Source: Deltaproteobacteria bacterium (GTDB lineage Bacteria > Desulfobacterota > Binatia > UBA9968). From it: a stretch of DNA of 55,510 nt. The DNA is taken from NCBI GenBank assembly GCA_016210115.1, contig JACQUW010000049.1:1-55510 (forward strand). The letters run 5' to 3'. Made by a program: the position numbers and the translations under genes. The notes under the pieces are model-generated. The model did not search any database, was not told the origin of the DNA, and worked only from the letters and a program-made list of their open reading frames with translations. Numbering within the stretch: the first letter of the stretch is position 1; each line of letters begins with the position of its first letter. Below, in pieces: positions 19,001 to 26,912 of this stretch.

Positions 19001-19257
19001 ATATTCCGATTCTGGCAAACTTCGTCCACTCAGGCACTCATGTTACAGGGAACTTTCAGGAGTTTTTCTCCGCCGGTTCCGGTAATTTGACGGGAACGAT
19101 GTGCGCCCTTGCGCTGGTGGAGCTAAACCTGGAATTCGGCGATGGCGCCACCGGTTCCGGAACGGTCAATAAAACCGCGCATCGGCTAACGCTAAAATTG
19201 TCGGGGACCATTTCCGGTGAGCCCTTCACCGCAACCGGGACATTGACAAAGCAGTAA
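16018..19257 (+). CDS. Large exported SBBP-repeat beta-propeller protein with PKD-like domain
   Basis: 1079 residues. A hydrophobic stretch (SVELTILALLVLAFDTATVSA, about 22-40) is a probable signal. Residues about 60-265 are the conserved N-terminal module of SBBP proteins (LPLHFEANRGQTDGQVRFL, GKSNYFIGSEPSKWRTNVP). About seven SBBP repeats follow, each starting like YSTYLGG and containing GNAYVTG-type strands and an AKLN-type end. Then a PKD/REJ-like domain (ADAGADRQIIVQQGLPVML, SSDPDGDSLSFQWTQISGP), an alpha-helical segment near 850-960 and a C-terminal beta domain (DVTGSWAGTL to GTLTKQ). Such proteins are surface or secreted; a binding or structural role is inferred. A GAGGGG site precedes the ATG. 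No sorting signal is seen. Confidence 0.85.
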   Translation: MEPNSILPIRKFKVRGTVVKSVELTILALLVLAFDTATVSAKSVKATRNRVSEGYGKLPLHFEANRGQTDGQVRFLSRDRGQTLYLTRAEAVLTLPSGRTRKTASLWIKLLEANPEVRVIGSRELPGKSNYFIGSEPSKWRTNVPQYAAVKYEGVYPGIDLVFYHNERELEFDFVIGPGGDPGAIKLAVEGASEMELESTGNLLLLISGEAVRLRKPVIYQELDGVRKEMAGSYRLSPQSRIDDPQSAIVGFQVAAYDTGRPLIIDPVLEYSTYLGGNSVDAGTGLAVDSEGNAYVTGQTLSSDFPSTPESFNSGLTDLFVAKLNSDGSALLYATYLGGTSGEVPGRSIAVDSEGNAYVTGRTLSTDFPTTPGVFNALPGCRFTHCFGDVFVTKLNATGSEILYSTYLGDGEGAAIAVNPADGNAYITGTTQGDWPITDGALQSVIGGPAFCAISPCAKEAFVSRLNAEGSALVYSTFLGGGGQDQGTGIAVDGAGNAYVTGFTGSSDFPLAGALQSNPGGSQDAFVAKLNPGGSGLVYSTYLGGSAFDQGNGIAVDASGNAYVAGTTRSANFPTENPIQSSLGGNADVILAKLNAAGSALDYSTYLGGSGEDFGNGIALDASGNAYVTGSTGSSDFPVLRPFQEALHGGGFLGSDAFVAKINPLGSALAYSSYLGGRGDDGGAGIAVDAQGNAYVTGSTSSDDFPATVGVFQSAFNCPLPAGPCLGDAFVSKIAGSPPVADAGADRQIIVQQGLPVMLDGTKSSDPDGDSLSFQWTQISGPPVELAAGDTATPTFAAPDVGSDGATLVFELVVSDGILNSAPDTVTIAVINPGDAACAAASEIQALINNPGTPAKTVKSLQTALTSANRACALLGNPDFLGAFNEIKKAVSSLESAAKAGANVASIIGDLTDFVRLVTSIKIGEAVSKVCASEKNVRSAQKNFNLGLTASKASLAITRFITALKNAVTGISARVDVTGSWAGTLKGKQGRQSANIPILANFVHSGTHVTGNFQEFFSAGSGNLTGTMCALALVELNLEFGDGATGSGTVNKTAHRLTLKLSGTISGEPFTATGTLTKQ

Positions 19258-19325
19258 CCGAAGGGGCAGGCCTGTAGATCGCGAAGAGAGTAATAAGTTA
19301 AAAGTGAAAAGCAAATCGGAGCTCA

Positions 19326-20921
19326 CTAGCGTTTCTTAGCCGGGACCCGCTGGGATTTTCTTTTCTCCCCGGTCTGGTAGTGCTCCCCTTTCAATGCAAG
19401 CTCTGCCTCCTCCTCGTCATCGCCAGACCACAATCCAAGATTGTAGCCATACCACGGCTCTTGCGGCCTCAACTTCGGTAGTTCGAGCCGTTCCCAAAGC
19501 TGTTTCGCGCGTTCCATGAACTCTTTTTTCGGCAGCGATACGGGCGGATAGTCCCATTTGCGCGTGGCGTCGATCAGCATGGCCGAACAACCGTACGTTT
19601 CGTCCAGAGGATTTTCGAGCTCTTTGCCCGGAGGCTGCGCCGACGGATCCATCTGCGGCGTGCGATTGCGGATGATCAAAACATCGCGATGGGGCTGCAT
19701 GCGAAACGCGAGAGCCCAGAAGAGCGAGTCCAGATTGCGGGGATCGATATCCTCATCGACGGCAATGACCAGCTTGCCGGTGGCGGGATTGTAGCCGACC
19801 ATGCTGTGGAGCGCCTGCCAGACATGCGCTTGATTGATCTTTTTCATTTTGATGACGCAAATCTGGCGTACGGCGATGCTGTGAAAGGCCACCTCGATAA
19901 TGCCTGGAATGTTGCACTGATCTCTTAAAAACCGCAGATAATTGCCTTCCGCCGATACCTGGCGCATGACGCTCGACTCGCTGGGCGGCATCTGGCTGAT
20001 AATCGTCGCGAGGATTGGATTCTTTCTGTGCGTGATGCATTTCACTTCGAAATACGGGTTGAGCAGTCTCTCGGCGACGTACCCGGTCGATTCGCCGAAC
20101 GGCGCTTCGGGTTCCAGGAACTCCGTTGAAATTTCTCCTTCGATCACGATCTCGGCATTCGCGGGCACCAGTAGATCGTTAGTCTTGCAGCGTACGACTT
20201 CCATGGGCGCGCCTGCAAGACCGCCGGCGATATCGAGCTCGCTCACGCTGAACGGAACCCGGGCCGGCGCTGTGTACGCCACGACGGGAGGCGCTCCCAT
20301 CACCAGTGCGGCCTGAAGCGGCAGCCCTCGCTCCTGGCATTTGCGCCAATGATAGCCACCGTGATTGCTCGAGCTTAGAAACACGCCCGTTCGGGTGGGG
20401 CTTTTGATTTGCCCGCGGTAGTTCCCGATGTTGATCAAGCCCGTCTCCGGGTCTTTGGTGAACCAGTGAGACGCCGTCGTGAACGGCGCGCAATCGTACC
20501 CGGGAGTCGAGATGGGTATCGGAAACTCACCCAATGCCTGCTTTTCCATCAAAGACGCTCCCATATGGATCTCTTCATGGACAGCAGCATTTTCAACGAT
20601 CTTCGGCGGAATCGGCTGACCCTGCGCCCGGTTCCAACGCTCAACGATTTCTTCGGGCTTGCATTGCAAGCCAAACCCATAAATCCGGCGCGACGCGGCC
20701 AAACTCCCCACGAGCACCGGAATGTCGTATTTTCTTCCCTTCGCGTCCGTGACATTGGTGAAAAGGAACGCGCGTCGCTCATCCTCGGGCAACCCTCGAA
20801 ATTGCCACCGCACCAGCGGCATCAACTCGGTGTCTTTATTGATGAGCTCGTCGATTCGAACCAAAAGCCCTGCCTTTTCCAATGCGGCCACATGTTCTCT
20901 TAAATCACGAAAATAGCCCAT
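19326..20921 (-). CDS. UbiD-family prenylated-FMN-dependent decarboxylase
   Basis: 531 residues from the ATG at 20921, which has an AAAGGAG site; the open frame extends to 21011 but that part looks non-coding. Family landmarks: NIGNYRGQIKSPTR (the Arg that contacts prFMN), HGGYHWRKCQERGLPLQAAL, IVIEGEIS and EAPFGESTGY (the Glu pair of the catalytic R-E-E triad), and AVDEDIDPRNLDSLFWAL. UbiD enzymes reversibly (de)carboxylate aromatic or unsaturated acids and need the prFMN made by a UbiX flavin prenyltransferase, which is not in the window. The basic C-terminal tail (about 30 residues) is longer than usual. The substrate is unknown. Confidence 0.93.
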   Translation of the reverse strand: MGYFRDLREHVAALEKAGLLVRIDELINKDTELMPLVRWQFRGLPEDERRAFLFTNVTDAKGRKYDIPVLVGSLAASRRIYGFGLQCKPEEIVERWNRAQGQPIPPKIVENAAVHEEIHMGASLMEKQALGEFPIPISTPGYDCAPFTTASHWFTKDPETGLINIGNYRGQIKSPTRTGVFLSSSNHGGYHWRKCQERGLPLQAALVMGAPPVVAYTAPARVPFSVSELDIAGGLAGAPMEVVRCKTNDLLVPANAEIVIEGEISTEFLEPEAPFGESTGYVAERLLNPYFEVKCITHRKNPILATIISQMPPSESSVMRQVSAEGNYLRFLRDQCNIPGIIEVAFHSIAVRQICVIKMKKINQAHVWQALHSMVGYNPATGKLVIAVDEDIDPRNLDSLFWALAFRMQPHRDVLIIRNRTPQMDPSAQPPGKELENPLDETYGCSAMLIDATRKWDYPPVSLPKKEFMERAKQLWERLELPKLRPQEPWYGYNLGLWSGDDEEEAELALKGEHYQTGEKRKSQRVPAKKR

Positions 20922-21176
20922 AGAAGGTTCTCCTTTCCCGCGCTCTGAGCTGGTGATACTTCGTTTTGCTTTCGAATACCAGTGGCATGCTCCGAACACA
21001 CACGCGGTCAAACACGTCCCACACGTGCGGACCTCGAGAGCCCTGCACGTCGGCGCGTTGTAAAAATCGCCCCATCTTGATAAAAGCGGCGTGCCGGGAA
21101 GATTTCACAAAGTGAATCCGTCGTTTGCGCAGAAACAACCTTGGCGCGACGCGATACAACACATAAAAGCCGTGAG

Positions 21177-21809
21177 ATGCCGCATCTAAGATCGCGCTTC
21201 ATTATCATCGTATCCTTGCTAGTTACGTTCTCGCTCGCCGTTTCACACTGCTCAACGGCTCTTTCTCCGCTCGATCCGGTAAAAACTGATTTTGATCCCG
21301 ATATCGACTTTAAACGCTATCGCATTTTCGGTTGGAACGATCCCCATCGAGATTCACCGCTGCCCATAGACCCGTGGCTGGAGACGTTTATTGAGAAGGA
21401 AATCAGTCGGGTTTTTCAAGCGAAAGGGTTTACCATCGTAAAAGGCGACAGACCCGATCTTCTCGTCAGCTACGATGTGATTGCCGAGCAACAAATCGTT
21501 CATCAGACACTGGATTCCGCGGTAACGGGAGACCCGCGGTACCCCACTATCCCTATTGCCAGCGGTGTCCGCATCCATACGCTTCGGAGAGCGGCTTTTG
21601 TTATCAATCTTGTTGAGCCCACCACGAAGGAGGTGCTCTGGAGCGGCATGACAAGTGGCGAGATTGATTTTATGGATCCGAAGAGAAGAATTATACTCTG
21701 GACGGGCTCGCCGACCGGCGAGGTGGAACAGAAGGCTCAGCCCCAAAGGTCACGAGAGCGCATCTCCGAGGCCGTAGAGACTATCCTCGCAGAATTCCCG
21801 CCGAAATAA
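21177..21809 (+). CDS. DUF4136-type probable lipoprotein
   Basis: 210 residues from the ATG at 21177; the frame is open to 21141. Signal-like hydrophobic residues FIIIVSLLVTFSLAVSHC end in a Cys that could be lipidated, although His at -1 is unusual for a lipobox. The mature part begins VKTDFDPDIDFKRYRIFGW, the DUF4136 hallmark, and continues through LLVSYDVIAEQQIVHQ to a final helix EAVETILAEFPPK. Function unknown; family members are outer-membrane-associated lipoproteins. It is divergent from ubiD, with about 255 bases between them. Confidence 0.8.
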   Translation: MPHLRSRFIIIVSLLVTFSLAVSHCSTALSPLDPVKTDFDPDIDFKRYRIFGWNDPHRDSPLPIDPWLETFIEKEISRVFQAKGFTIVKGDRPDLLVSYDVIAEQQIVHQTLDSAVTGDPRYPTIPIASGVRIHTLRRAAFVINLVEPTTKEVLWSGMTSGEIDFMDPKRRIILWTGSPTGEVEQKAQPQRSRERISEAVETILAEFPPK

Positions 21810-21855
21810 GATGGATGGATCCCTCGGCCGCCGCAGAAAGCCCCGGCAACCGGCA

Positions 21856-23073
21856 TTAGCTCTCGGAGGTCCTTAGCGAGGGGAATTTTTTTGCGACAAT
21901 CAGCACCGCCAGCAGCCCCAAAGAGCCGCCGAGGAACAATGCGCCGGAGACGCCCAAGAGGGTCGCGGTAGTTCCAATCTGAGCATGGCCCATGTAAGAA
22001 CCTACCGAGAGAAATACTTGATCGAGGCTTTTGACCCGACCCCTCAGGGGATCCGGCGTAATAAGCTGGACCAGAGTGTCCCGTAAAGTTTCACCGACCG
22101 CATCGACAATTCCCAAGCAAAAAGCAACAGCGAGCGAGAAGGCGAAAGATCGCGAAAGGGCGAAGAAAAGCAGCCCCGCAGTATAAGAGAGAGTCACCCA
22201 GATGATGAGCCGGCCCTTGCGCTTTGGATTCCCCATCCCCAGGACAAACGCCGATCCCGCCAATGCGCCCACCGCGGGGACGCCCAGCAGCGCGCCTAAA
22301 CCAACCGGGCCGGTGCCCAGAACATCGCGGGCAAAGACCGGCATCATCGCCTTATAGGCGCCGAAGAAGTTAACGCAGGAATCCATGATGAGCAGCCCCA
22401 GAATCACTGAGTTCTGACGAACGAAAACGAGACCGTTGCGCATACTCGTTAAGGCTGATTCCTTTTGAGCGGTGTGCGGACCCGGCCGAATCCGCATGAG
22501 CAAGAAACAAACAACAACTCCGAGAAAACTCAGCGCGTCGATATAATAGGACCAACTGATGCCGAAAGCCGCGATGACAATGCCGCCCAAAAAAGGACCC
22601 GCCAGTGAAGCGATTTGACGCCAGGTGATATTCAAGGCATAGGCCACAGCTAATTGTTCGCGCCGAACCAGGTTCGGGATCATGGCAGTTCGGGCAGGGG
22701 CGTCGAAAATATTGATCGCCCCCGACAAGAAAGCGACCGCGTAGATATGCCAGACTTGCACGAGTCCTTGAGAGGTCAAAACTCCCAGGGCAGACGCGAG
22801 ACACATGGCCAGAGTTTGCGTCATCAGCAGAAGGCGTCTCCGATCCATACGGTCCGCCAGAACCCCTCCGGGTAGGGAAAAAATAATGATCGGAAGGGCT
22901 CGAAAAAGTCCCGTCAAGCCGAGCTGGAATGGGGAGTTGGTGATCTCATAGACCTGCCACGCGACAGCCACGGTGGAAATTTGGGTTCCGATCCCTGAAA
23001 ACAAGAGACTGGTCCAAAAAAGGCCGAAATTTCTCTGGGCGAGAACTTGCCAGGGCGTGACTTGCCGTTTCAT
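21856..23073 (-). CDS. MFS transporter (EntS/MFS_3-like exporter)
   Basis: 405 residues from the ATG at 23073; an upstream TTG at 23097 is possible. About 11-12 membrane segments. NFGLFWTSLLFSGIGTQIS at the N-terminus and the loop GGVLADRMDRRRLLL (the MFS motif A, G-x3-D-R-x-D-R-R) identify the family. ITPDPLRGRVKSLDQVFLSV near the C-terminus is typical of the MFS_3 branch that includes the enterobactin exporter EntS. The substrate is unknown. It converges with the DUF4136 gene (46 bases apart) and no partner suggests a ligand. Confidence 0.88.
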   Translation of the reverse strand: MKRQVTPWQVLAQRNFGLFWTSLLFSGIGTQISTVAVAWQVYEITNSPFQLGLTGLFRALPIIIFSLPGGVLADRMDRRRLLLMTQTLAMCLASALGVLTSQGLVQVWHIYAVAFLSGAINIFDAPARTAMIPNLVRREQLAVAYALNITWRQIASLAGPFLGGIVIAAFGISWSYYIDALSFLGVVVCFLLMRIRPGPHTAQKESALTSMRNGLVFVRQNSVILGLLIMDSCVNFFGAYKAMMPVFARDVLGTGPVGLGALLGVPAVGALAGSAFVLGMGNPKRKGRLIIWVTLSYTAGLLFFALSRSFAFSLAVAFCLGIVDAVGETLRDTLVQLITPDPLRGRVKSLDQVFLSVGSYMGHAQIGTTATLLGVSGALFLGGSLGLLAVLIVAKKFPSLRTSES

Positions 23074-23344
23074 TGGCCTGCCTGCAAATGGTGCCAAAGT
23101 TATTCGACTCGAGACCCCGCGTCAAGGCAGGATCATGGGCGTGGGACGCGACTTGGAGCCGCAAGCGCTTTTCCGGAAGGCCGAAAGGCTCCACAAACCG
23201 GTGCGCGAATGTAGCTCATCGAAAAACAATCTCTGAGCCTCGACATACCTTGCTATTACTCCGTGATAGATTTATTTTGGCGCATTGTTCGGGAACTCTC
23301 TTCTCAAGAGAAAACGCTCAGGTGGCCAAAGGAAGGGTCTTGCT

Positions 23345-24070
23345 ATGGCTGGGTACAAGTACAGAGGAAAAATCGGCTTTATCAGTCCGGCTGGCGATAC
23401 CGGCGGGTGCTTCGAGCGCTATGCTCTTCTTCCCGAGGGCGTCGTTCTGATAGTAACGACCCTGGCCGTCTCCCGGCTGGTTCCGGAGGATTTTAAGAAA
23501 GCTTTTGCGATGTATCCGGCGGCTGCTGAGCATCTGGCCGCGCAGGAATGCGATGTCATACTGGTCGCGGGTTCGTTGGTCTTTACTCACGCCGGTACCG
23601 ACGTGAGCCGGGACCTGTACCAAACAATACGCGAGTCAGTCAAGGTCCCGGTAATCATAAATCTGGAGACTCATCTGGAGGCGTTAAGGTTACTATCGGC
23701 AAAAAAAATCGTTATCGTTACGCCATACGAGGAGGCGCGCACGGATGAGAGAAAGAAGCTCTGCGAGCAGGCCGGGTTCGAAGTCGTCAATACAAAGAGT
23801 CTCGGAATCCAACGCCGCGTCGAGATCCAACAACTTTCGCCCTACACTTCCTACCGAATGGCCATGCAAGCCATCCATGAAGCTCCCGAAGCTGATGCCG
23901 TCTATCTTTCCTGTCCGGAGTGGCCCACGATCAGCATCATTGAAAAATTCGAGCAGGACACAGGCAAGCTGGTTGTCAGTCCGGTTGCAGCCGAGACGCG
24001 GGCATGCCTCAGAGCCATGGGCATTCATGAAATCACTGAAGGGTATGGCCGGCTGCTTCGGACAGTCTGA
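23345..24070 (+). CDS. Arylmalonate decarboxylase / maleate isomerase-like protein with one active-site Cys
   Basis: 241 residues from the ATG at 23345 (GGAAGGG upstream); the frame is open to 23285. KIGFISPAGDTGGCFERYAL opens the Asp/Glu racemase-fold superfamily. At the first catalytic position the protein reads VAGSLVFTHAG, without Cys; at the second, VYLSCPEWPT places Cys190, close to the single catalytic Cys188 of arylmalonate decarboxylase. This one-Cys pattern favours AMDase-like decarboxylation over two-Cys racemases and isomerases, as inference. It is 9 bases upstream of a binding protein, so the two are probably one operon with the paralog at 25198. Confidence 0.82.
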   Translation: MAGYKYRGKIGFISPAGDTGGCFERYALLPEGVVLIVTTLAVSRLVPEDFKKAFAMYPAAAEHLAAQECDVILVAGSLVFTHAGTDVSRDLYQTIRESVKVPVIINLETHLEALRLLSAKKIVIVTPYEEARTDERKKLCEQAGFEVVNTKSLGIQRRVEIQQLSPYTSYRMAMQAIHEAPEADAVYLSCPEWPTISIIEKFEQDTGKLVVSPVAAETRACLRAMGIHEITEGYGRLLRTV

Positions 24071-24079
24071 GAAGCGAGG

Positions 24080-25108
24080 ATGAAAAAAATGGGCCGGCTG
24101 GCACCTGCTTTTTTGACTGTTATCGCGAGTCTCGTCCTGGCCACGCTGCAACACGGCGTTGCACTTGCACAAGATAAACTCGCCGATGCGGCGAGAAATG
24201 AAAAAGGTATTGTACTCTACGGCTCCCCGAACACAGACGATCTGAACTTTCTTGTCAATGTGTTCACGAAAAAACACCCTTTCGTAAAGTCGAGTATTTA
24301 CCGGGCTACTTCTGCAGCGGTATTCAATAAAATCATGGCCGAGAGCCGCGCCGGGCGGCGCGCGTTCGACGCCGTGATTGTCAGCGGGTTCGAGATCCAT
24401 CTCTTGAAAAAGGCCGGTCTTTTTGAAGCCTATCTGCCCAGAGAGATCCACCGTTATCCGGCTGGCTTCAAAGATAGCGAAGGTTATTGGACTGCCTTTT
24501 TCAGCAATACCCATGTAATCTCCTACAACACCCGGCAGGTGAAGGCGGAGGACGCGCCGAAAAAGTATGAGGATCTTCTCCAACCGGCCTGGAAGGGAAG
24601 GCTCATGATGCACAGTGAGGATTACGAATGGTTTACGAATCAACTGCTGATACGAGGAGAAGAAAACGGACTAAAGCTCATGCGCGGTCTCGCCAATCAG
24701 AACATAATTTTTCGACGGGGGCACACGCTGATCCTGCAACTGGTTGCCGCCGGCGAGGCCGCTGCGTCCGTTAACTCTTATGCGTATCGGGCCGAGCGCC
24801 TGAAACAGGATGGGGCGCCGGTGCGGTGGGTGGGCGTAGAGCCGATTGTGGCGAATCTTTTGTGCATCGCGTTGGCAAAGAACGGGCCCAATCCGAATTC
24901 AGCGCGGCTCTTTATCGAGTTTGCCACTTCCAAGGAAGGTCAGACGATTGTGAGTCAAAAATTCCAGCGAGTGCCGGCGCATATGGATGTCGAAGCGAAT
25001 CCTCCCACTCTCACTCGCGGCCTCAAGCTGTGGCCCAGCAACCCTGAATTGGGGGAGAGAATCGGGCGTTACGGGAAGCTATTTCGGGAGACTTTCGGTC
25101 TGAACTAG
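24080..25108 (+). CDS. Extracellular solute-binding protein (FbpA/AfuA-like type 2 fold), orphan
   Basis: 342 residues with a signal peptide (PAFLTVIASLVLATLQHGVA, cleavage about 30). Begins KGIVLYGSPNTDDLNFLVNVF, the start of the Fe3+/thiamine/2-aminoethylphosphonate binding-protein class; then NTRQVKAEDAPKKYEDLL, PAWKGRLMM, and SARLFIEFATSKEGQTIV near the end. There is no Tyr-Tyr iron motif, so an organic ligand is more likely. It lies between two AMDase-like genes (9 bases after the first), suggesting it delivers the organic acid they act on. No permease nearby. Confidence 0.88.
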   Translation: MKKMGRLAPAFLTVIASLVLATLQHGVALAQDKLADAARNEKGIVLYGSPNTDDLNFLVNVFTKKHPFVKSSIYRATSAAVFNKIMAESRAGRRAFDAVIVSGFEIHLLKKAGLFEAYLPREIHRYPAGFKDSEGYWTAFFSNTHVISYNTRQVKAEDAPKKYEDLLQPAWKGRLMMHSEDYEWFTNQLLIRGEENGLKLMRGLANQNIIFRRGHTLILQLVAAGEAAASVNSYAYRAERLKQDGAPVRWVGVEPIVANLLCIALAKNGPNPNSARLFIEFATSKEGQTIVSQKFQRVPAHMDVEANPPTLTRGLKLWPSNPELGERIGRYGKLFRETFGLN

Positions 25109-25134
25109 GAATGAGCGCAGATTTCCAATGGCAT

Positions 25135-25170
25135 CCCTCGCCCGCTGGCGGGAGAGGGTCGGGGTGAGGG
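25135..25170. repeat. CCCTC/GAGGG hairpin repeat
   Basis: CCCTCGCCCGCTGGCGGGAG then AGGGTCGGGGTGAGGG. It folds as a short stem (CCCGC/GCGGG) with extended arms. It lies in the 89-base gap between the binding protein and the next AMDase-like gene. Confidence 0.75.
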
Positions 25171-25197
25171 ACGAGGAACAGCTCTCAGGAGGATCAA

Positions 25198-25920
25198 ATG
25201 ACTGAAACGATCCGGGCAAAAATCGGCTTTGTCAGCTCCGGCACCGGATCGAGTCCACATTATGCCAGCTTCACGCCCCTGATCCCGGAAGATGTCAGGG
25301 TCGATTTTGAAGGGTTGAACCTGCATGAGGAGTCACTCTATGAGGTGGCAGGCAAGAAGCATCTAATTGTCTCGCGAGTCAAAGATCTTGTAAAAGAACA
25401 TTCCTGGCAGGGTGTCCTGGTCAGCGCTGCGCCGTTGGAGGTTCTTAATCCGGGGCTTTTAGTGGATCTTAGAGCCGCCTTGAGCGTTCCCGTCACCACA
25501 GCGCTTGATGCATGTGTCGCCGCGCTCAAAGCCTTCTCGGCAAAGCGGGTTCTCCTGTTGACACCTTTCGAAGAGCGCATGAATCGAATGATCTGCGATT
25601 ACCTGGGCGAAGCCGGCATCGTGGCGGTAGCGCCTCATCCTTTTCGGCATCTTGGGGATGCCCTTAAGCTGAATCCGGATGAAATCTTCGAGCTCACGAG
25701 CAGAGCCCTAAAGGAAGTTGAGAGTGTCGAGGCGGTCTATTTCCAGGGGGCCGTGCTTGATCCTCTAAAGGTTTTGCAAAGGATTGAAAAGGATCTCAGG
25801 AGGACTGCTGTCGCCAGTAACCCGGCGATGCTCTGGTTTATACTTCGCAAGCTTAATCTCACCTACCGAATCCGCGGCTACGGAAGACTGGTCGATGAAT
25901 GGCCGGCTCTGCCGCTTTAA
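25198..25920 (+). CDS. Maleate isomerase/AMDase-like protein lacking catalytic cysteines
   Basis: 240 residues, start fixed by AGGAGG. Same fold and length as the protein at 23345 (KIGFVSSGTGSSPHYASF, VTTALDACVAALKAFSAKRV, LLLTPFEERMNRMI, ending TYRIRGYGRLVDEWP). However, the first catalytic site reads VSAAPLEVLN and the second VYFQGAVLDPL, with Gln183-Gly184 where the paralog has Ser-Cys190. Both cysteines are therefore missing. It may be a non-catalytic partner, a ligand sensor, or use different chemistry. Downstream of the shared binding protein in the same orientation. Confidence 0.78.
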   Translation: MTETIRAKIGFVSSGTGSSPHYASFTPLIPEDVRVDFEGLNLHEESLYEVAGKKHLIVSRVKDLVKEHSWQGVLVSAAPLEVLNPGLLVDLRAALSVPVTTALDACVAALKAFSAKRVLLLTPFEERMNRMICDYLGEAGIVAVAPHPFRHLGDALKLNPDEIFELTSRALKEVESVEAVYFQGAVLDPLKVLQRIEKDLRRTAVASNPAMLWFILRKLNLTYRIRGYGRLVDEWPALPL

Positions 25921-25930
25921 GCCCACTCTT

Positions 25931-26185
25931 ATGCCGGGCGATGGGAGAAGAGCAAAAAAGCGAAGAGCGAAGATAGCGAGCAAGCCGCCTGTTTGCCCCC
26001 ACTGCCATTCAAATACCGTTGTGCCTGTGGTCTATGGCTTACCGACTCCGGCCGTCAAACAAGCTCTAACGAAGGGCAAGGCCATTCTGAGCAGCGCTCT
26101 AGATTGGGAGGGGATGTCGGAGTGGCACTGCAAAGAGTGCGGGTGCGAATGGCGCGGGAGGTGGATCGTCTTCAGGAATCAGTAG
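25931..26185 (+). CDS. Small Zn-ribbon protein of unknown function
   Basis: 84 residues from an ATG at 25931, 10 bases after the previous stop; no clear ribosome site. Two C-x2-C pairs, CPHCHSNTVVPVVYGLPTP and WHCKECGCEWRGRW, are separated by about 40 residues, consistent with one zinc ribbon. The YG-x-P segment after the first pair and the tryptophans around the second recall a widespread family of short uncharacterised Zn-ribbon proteins. Function not assignable. It could be co-transcribed with the methyltransferase gene that starts 36 bases later. Confidence 0.65.
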   Translation: MPGDGRRAKKRRAKIASKPPVCPHCHSNTVVPVVYGLPTPAVKQALTKGKAILSSALDWEGMSEWHCKECGCEWRGRWIVFRNQ

Positions 26186-26221
26186 GATCAGTAGGCAGCC
26201 AAAAGAACCCGAAGAACCAGC

Positions 26222-26821
26222 ATGATCCGCGACGAAGATCTTATTGAGCAAATCAACGCCCTTTGGCTGCCCGTTTATCCTTATATGGCGGATCACGTGA
26301 TTGCGGCATCGGGGTTGGGCTCGGGTAAGGTTTTGGATTTCGGTCCGTTTGCCGGCGGGATAGCCGTTAGCCTTCTCGAAAAGAGACCGGAATTCCATGC
26401 GAAGGTAATGGACGAATCGGAGCGCGTGCTCCGGCTAGCTGTCGAACGGGCGTCTGCAAAAGGCTGCGCCTCGCGGCTCACTGTTGAGGGAGCGCCCGGC
26501 GACGCGATTTTCGAAAAGGACGCATCGTTCGACGTCGTCACGCTCAGAGGCGCTTTTTTCTTTCTCACCTCAACCCTTCTTCGGGAGGTGAAGCGAGTGC
26601 TCAGGCCTGGTGGATTTGGATGGATCGGAGGCGGTTATGGGCCTCTGACCCCGAACAAAGTGATTGAACCTATAGCCGATCTTTCGAGGCGGCTCAATGA
26701 GGACCTCGGGAAGCGAAGACTGGACACCCGGGACTGCGAGGAGCTTTTGGCTCAGGCAGGGATTTCTTCGCAGGCAAAAATCTCCACCGAAGGCGGACTC
26801 TGGATAGAGCTGAGGGCTTAG
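26222..26821 (+). CDS. Class I SAM-dependent methyltransferase-like protein
   Basis: 199 residues. KVLDFGPFAGGIAVSLLEK (about 36-54) is a SAM-binding motif I variant; a conserved acid follows in KVMDESERVLRLA. SFDVVTLRGAFFFL and LREVKRVLRPGGFGWIGGGY are motifs IV-V of the Methyltransf_11 group, where LRPGG is highly typical. The C-terminal half is short and shows no specific substrate domain, so the target is unknown. Motif I reads D-F-G-P-F-A-G-G rather than the common D-x-G-x-G-x-G. Confidence 0.78.
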   Translation: MIRDEDLIEQINALWLPVYPYMADHVIAASGLGSGKVLDFGPFAGGIAVSLLEKRPEFHAKVMDESERVLRLAVERASAKGCASRLTVEGAPGDAIFEKDASFDVVTLRGAFFFLTSTLLREVKRVLRPGGFGWIGGGYGPLTPNKVIEPIADLSRRLNEDLGKRRLDTRDCEELLAQAGISSQAKISTEGGLWIELRA

Positions 26822-26912
26822 CGAAAAGGTCTCTTGACTTAATTTAAGGGTATGGTGTTCTGTAAATGTTTTTCGAATTTGCGCTGTTTTCTGCCCGAAA
26901 GGAGACTTTGAG

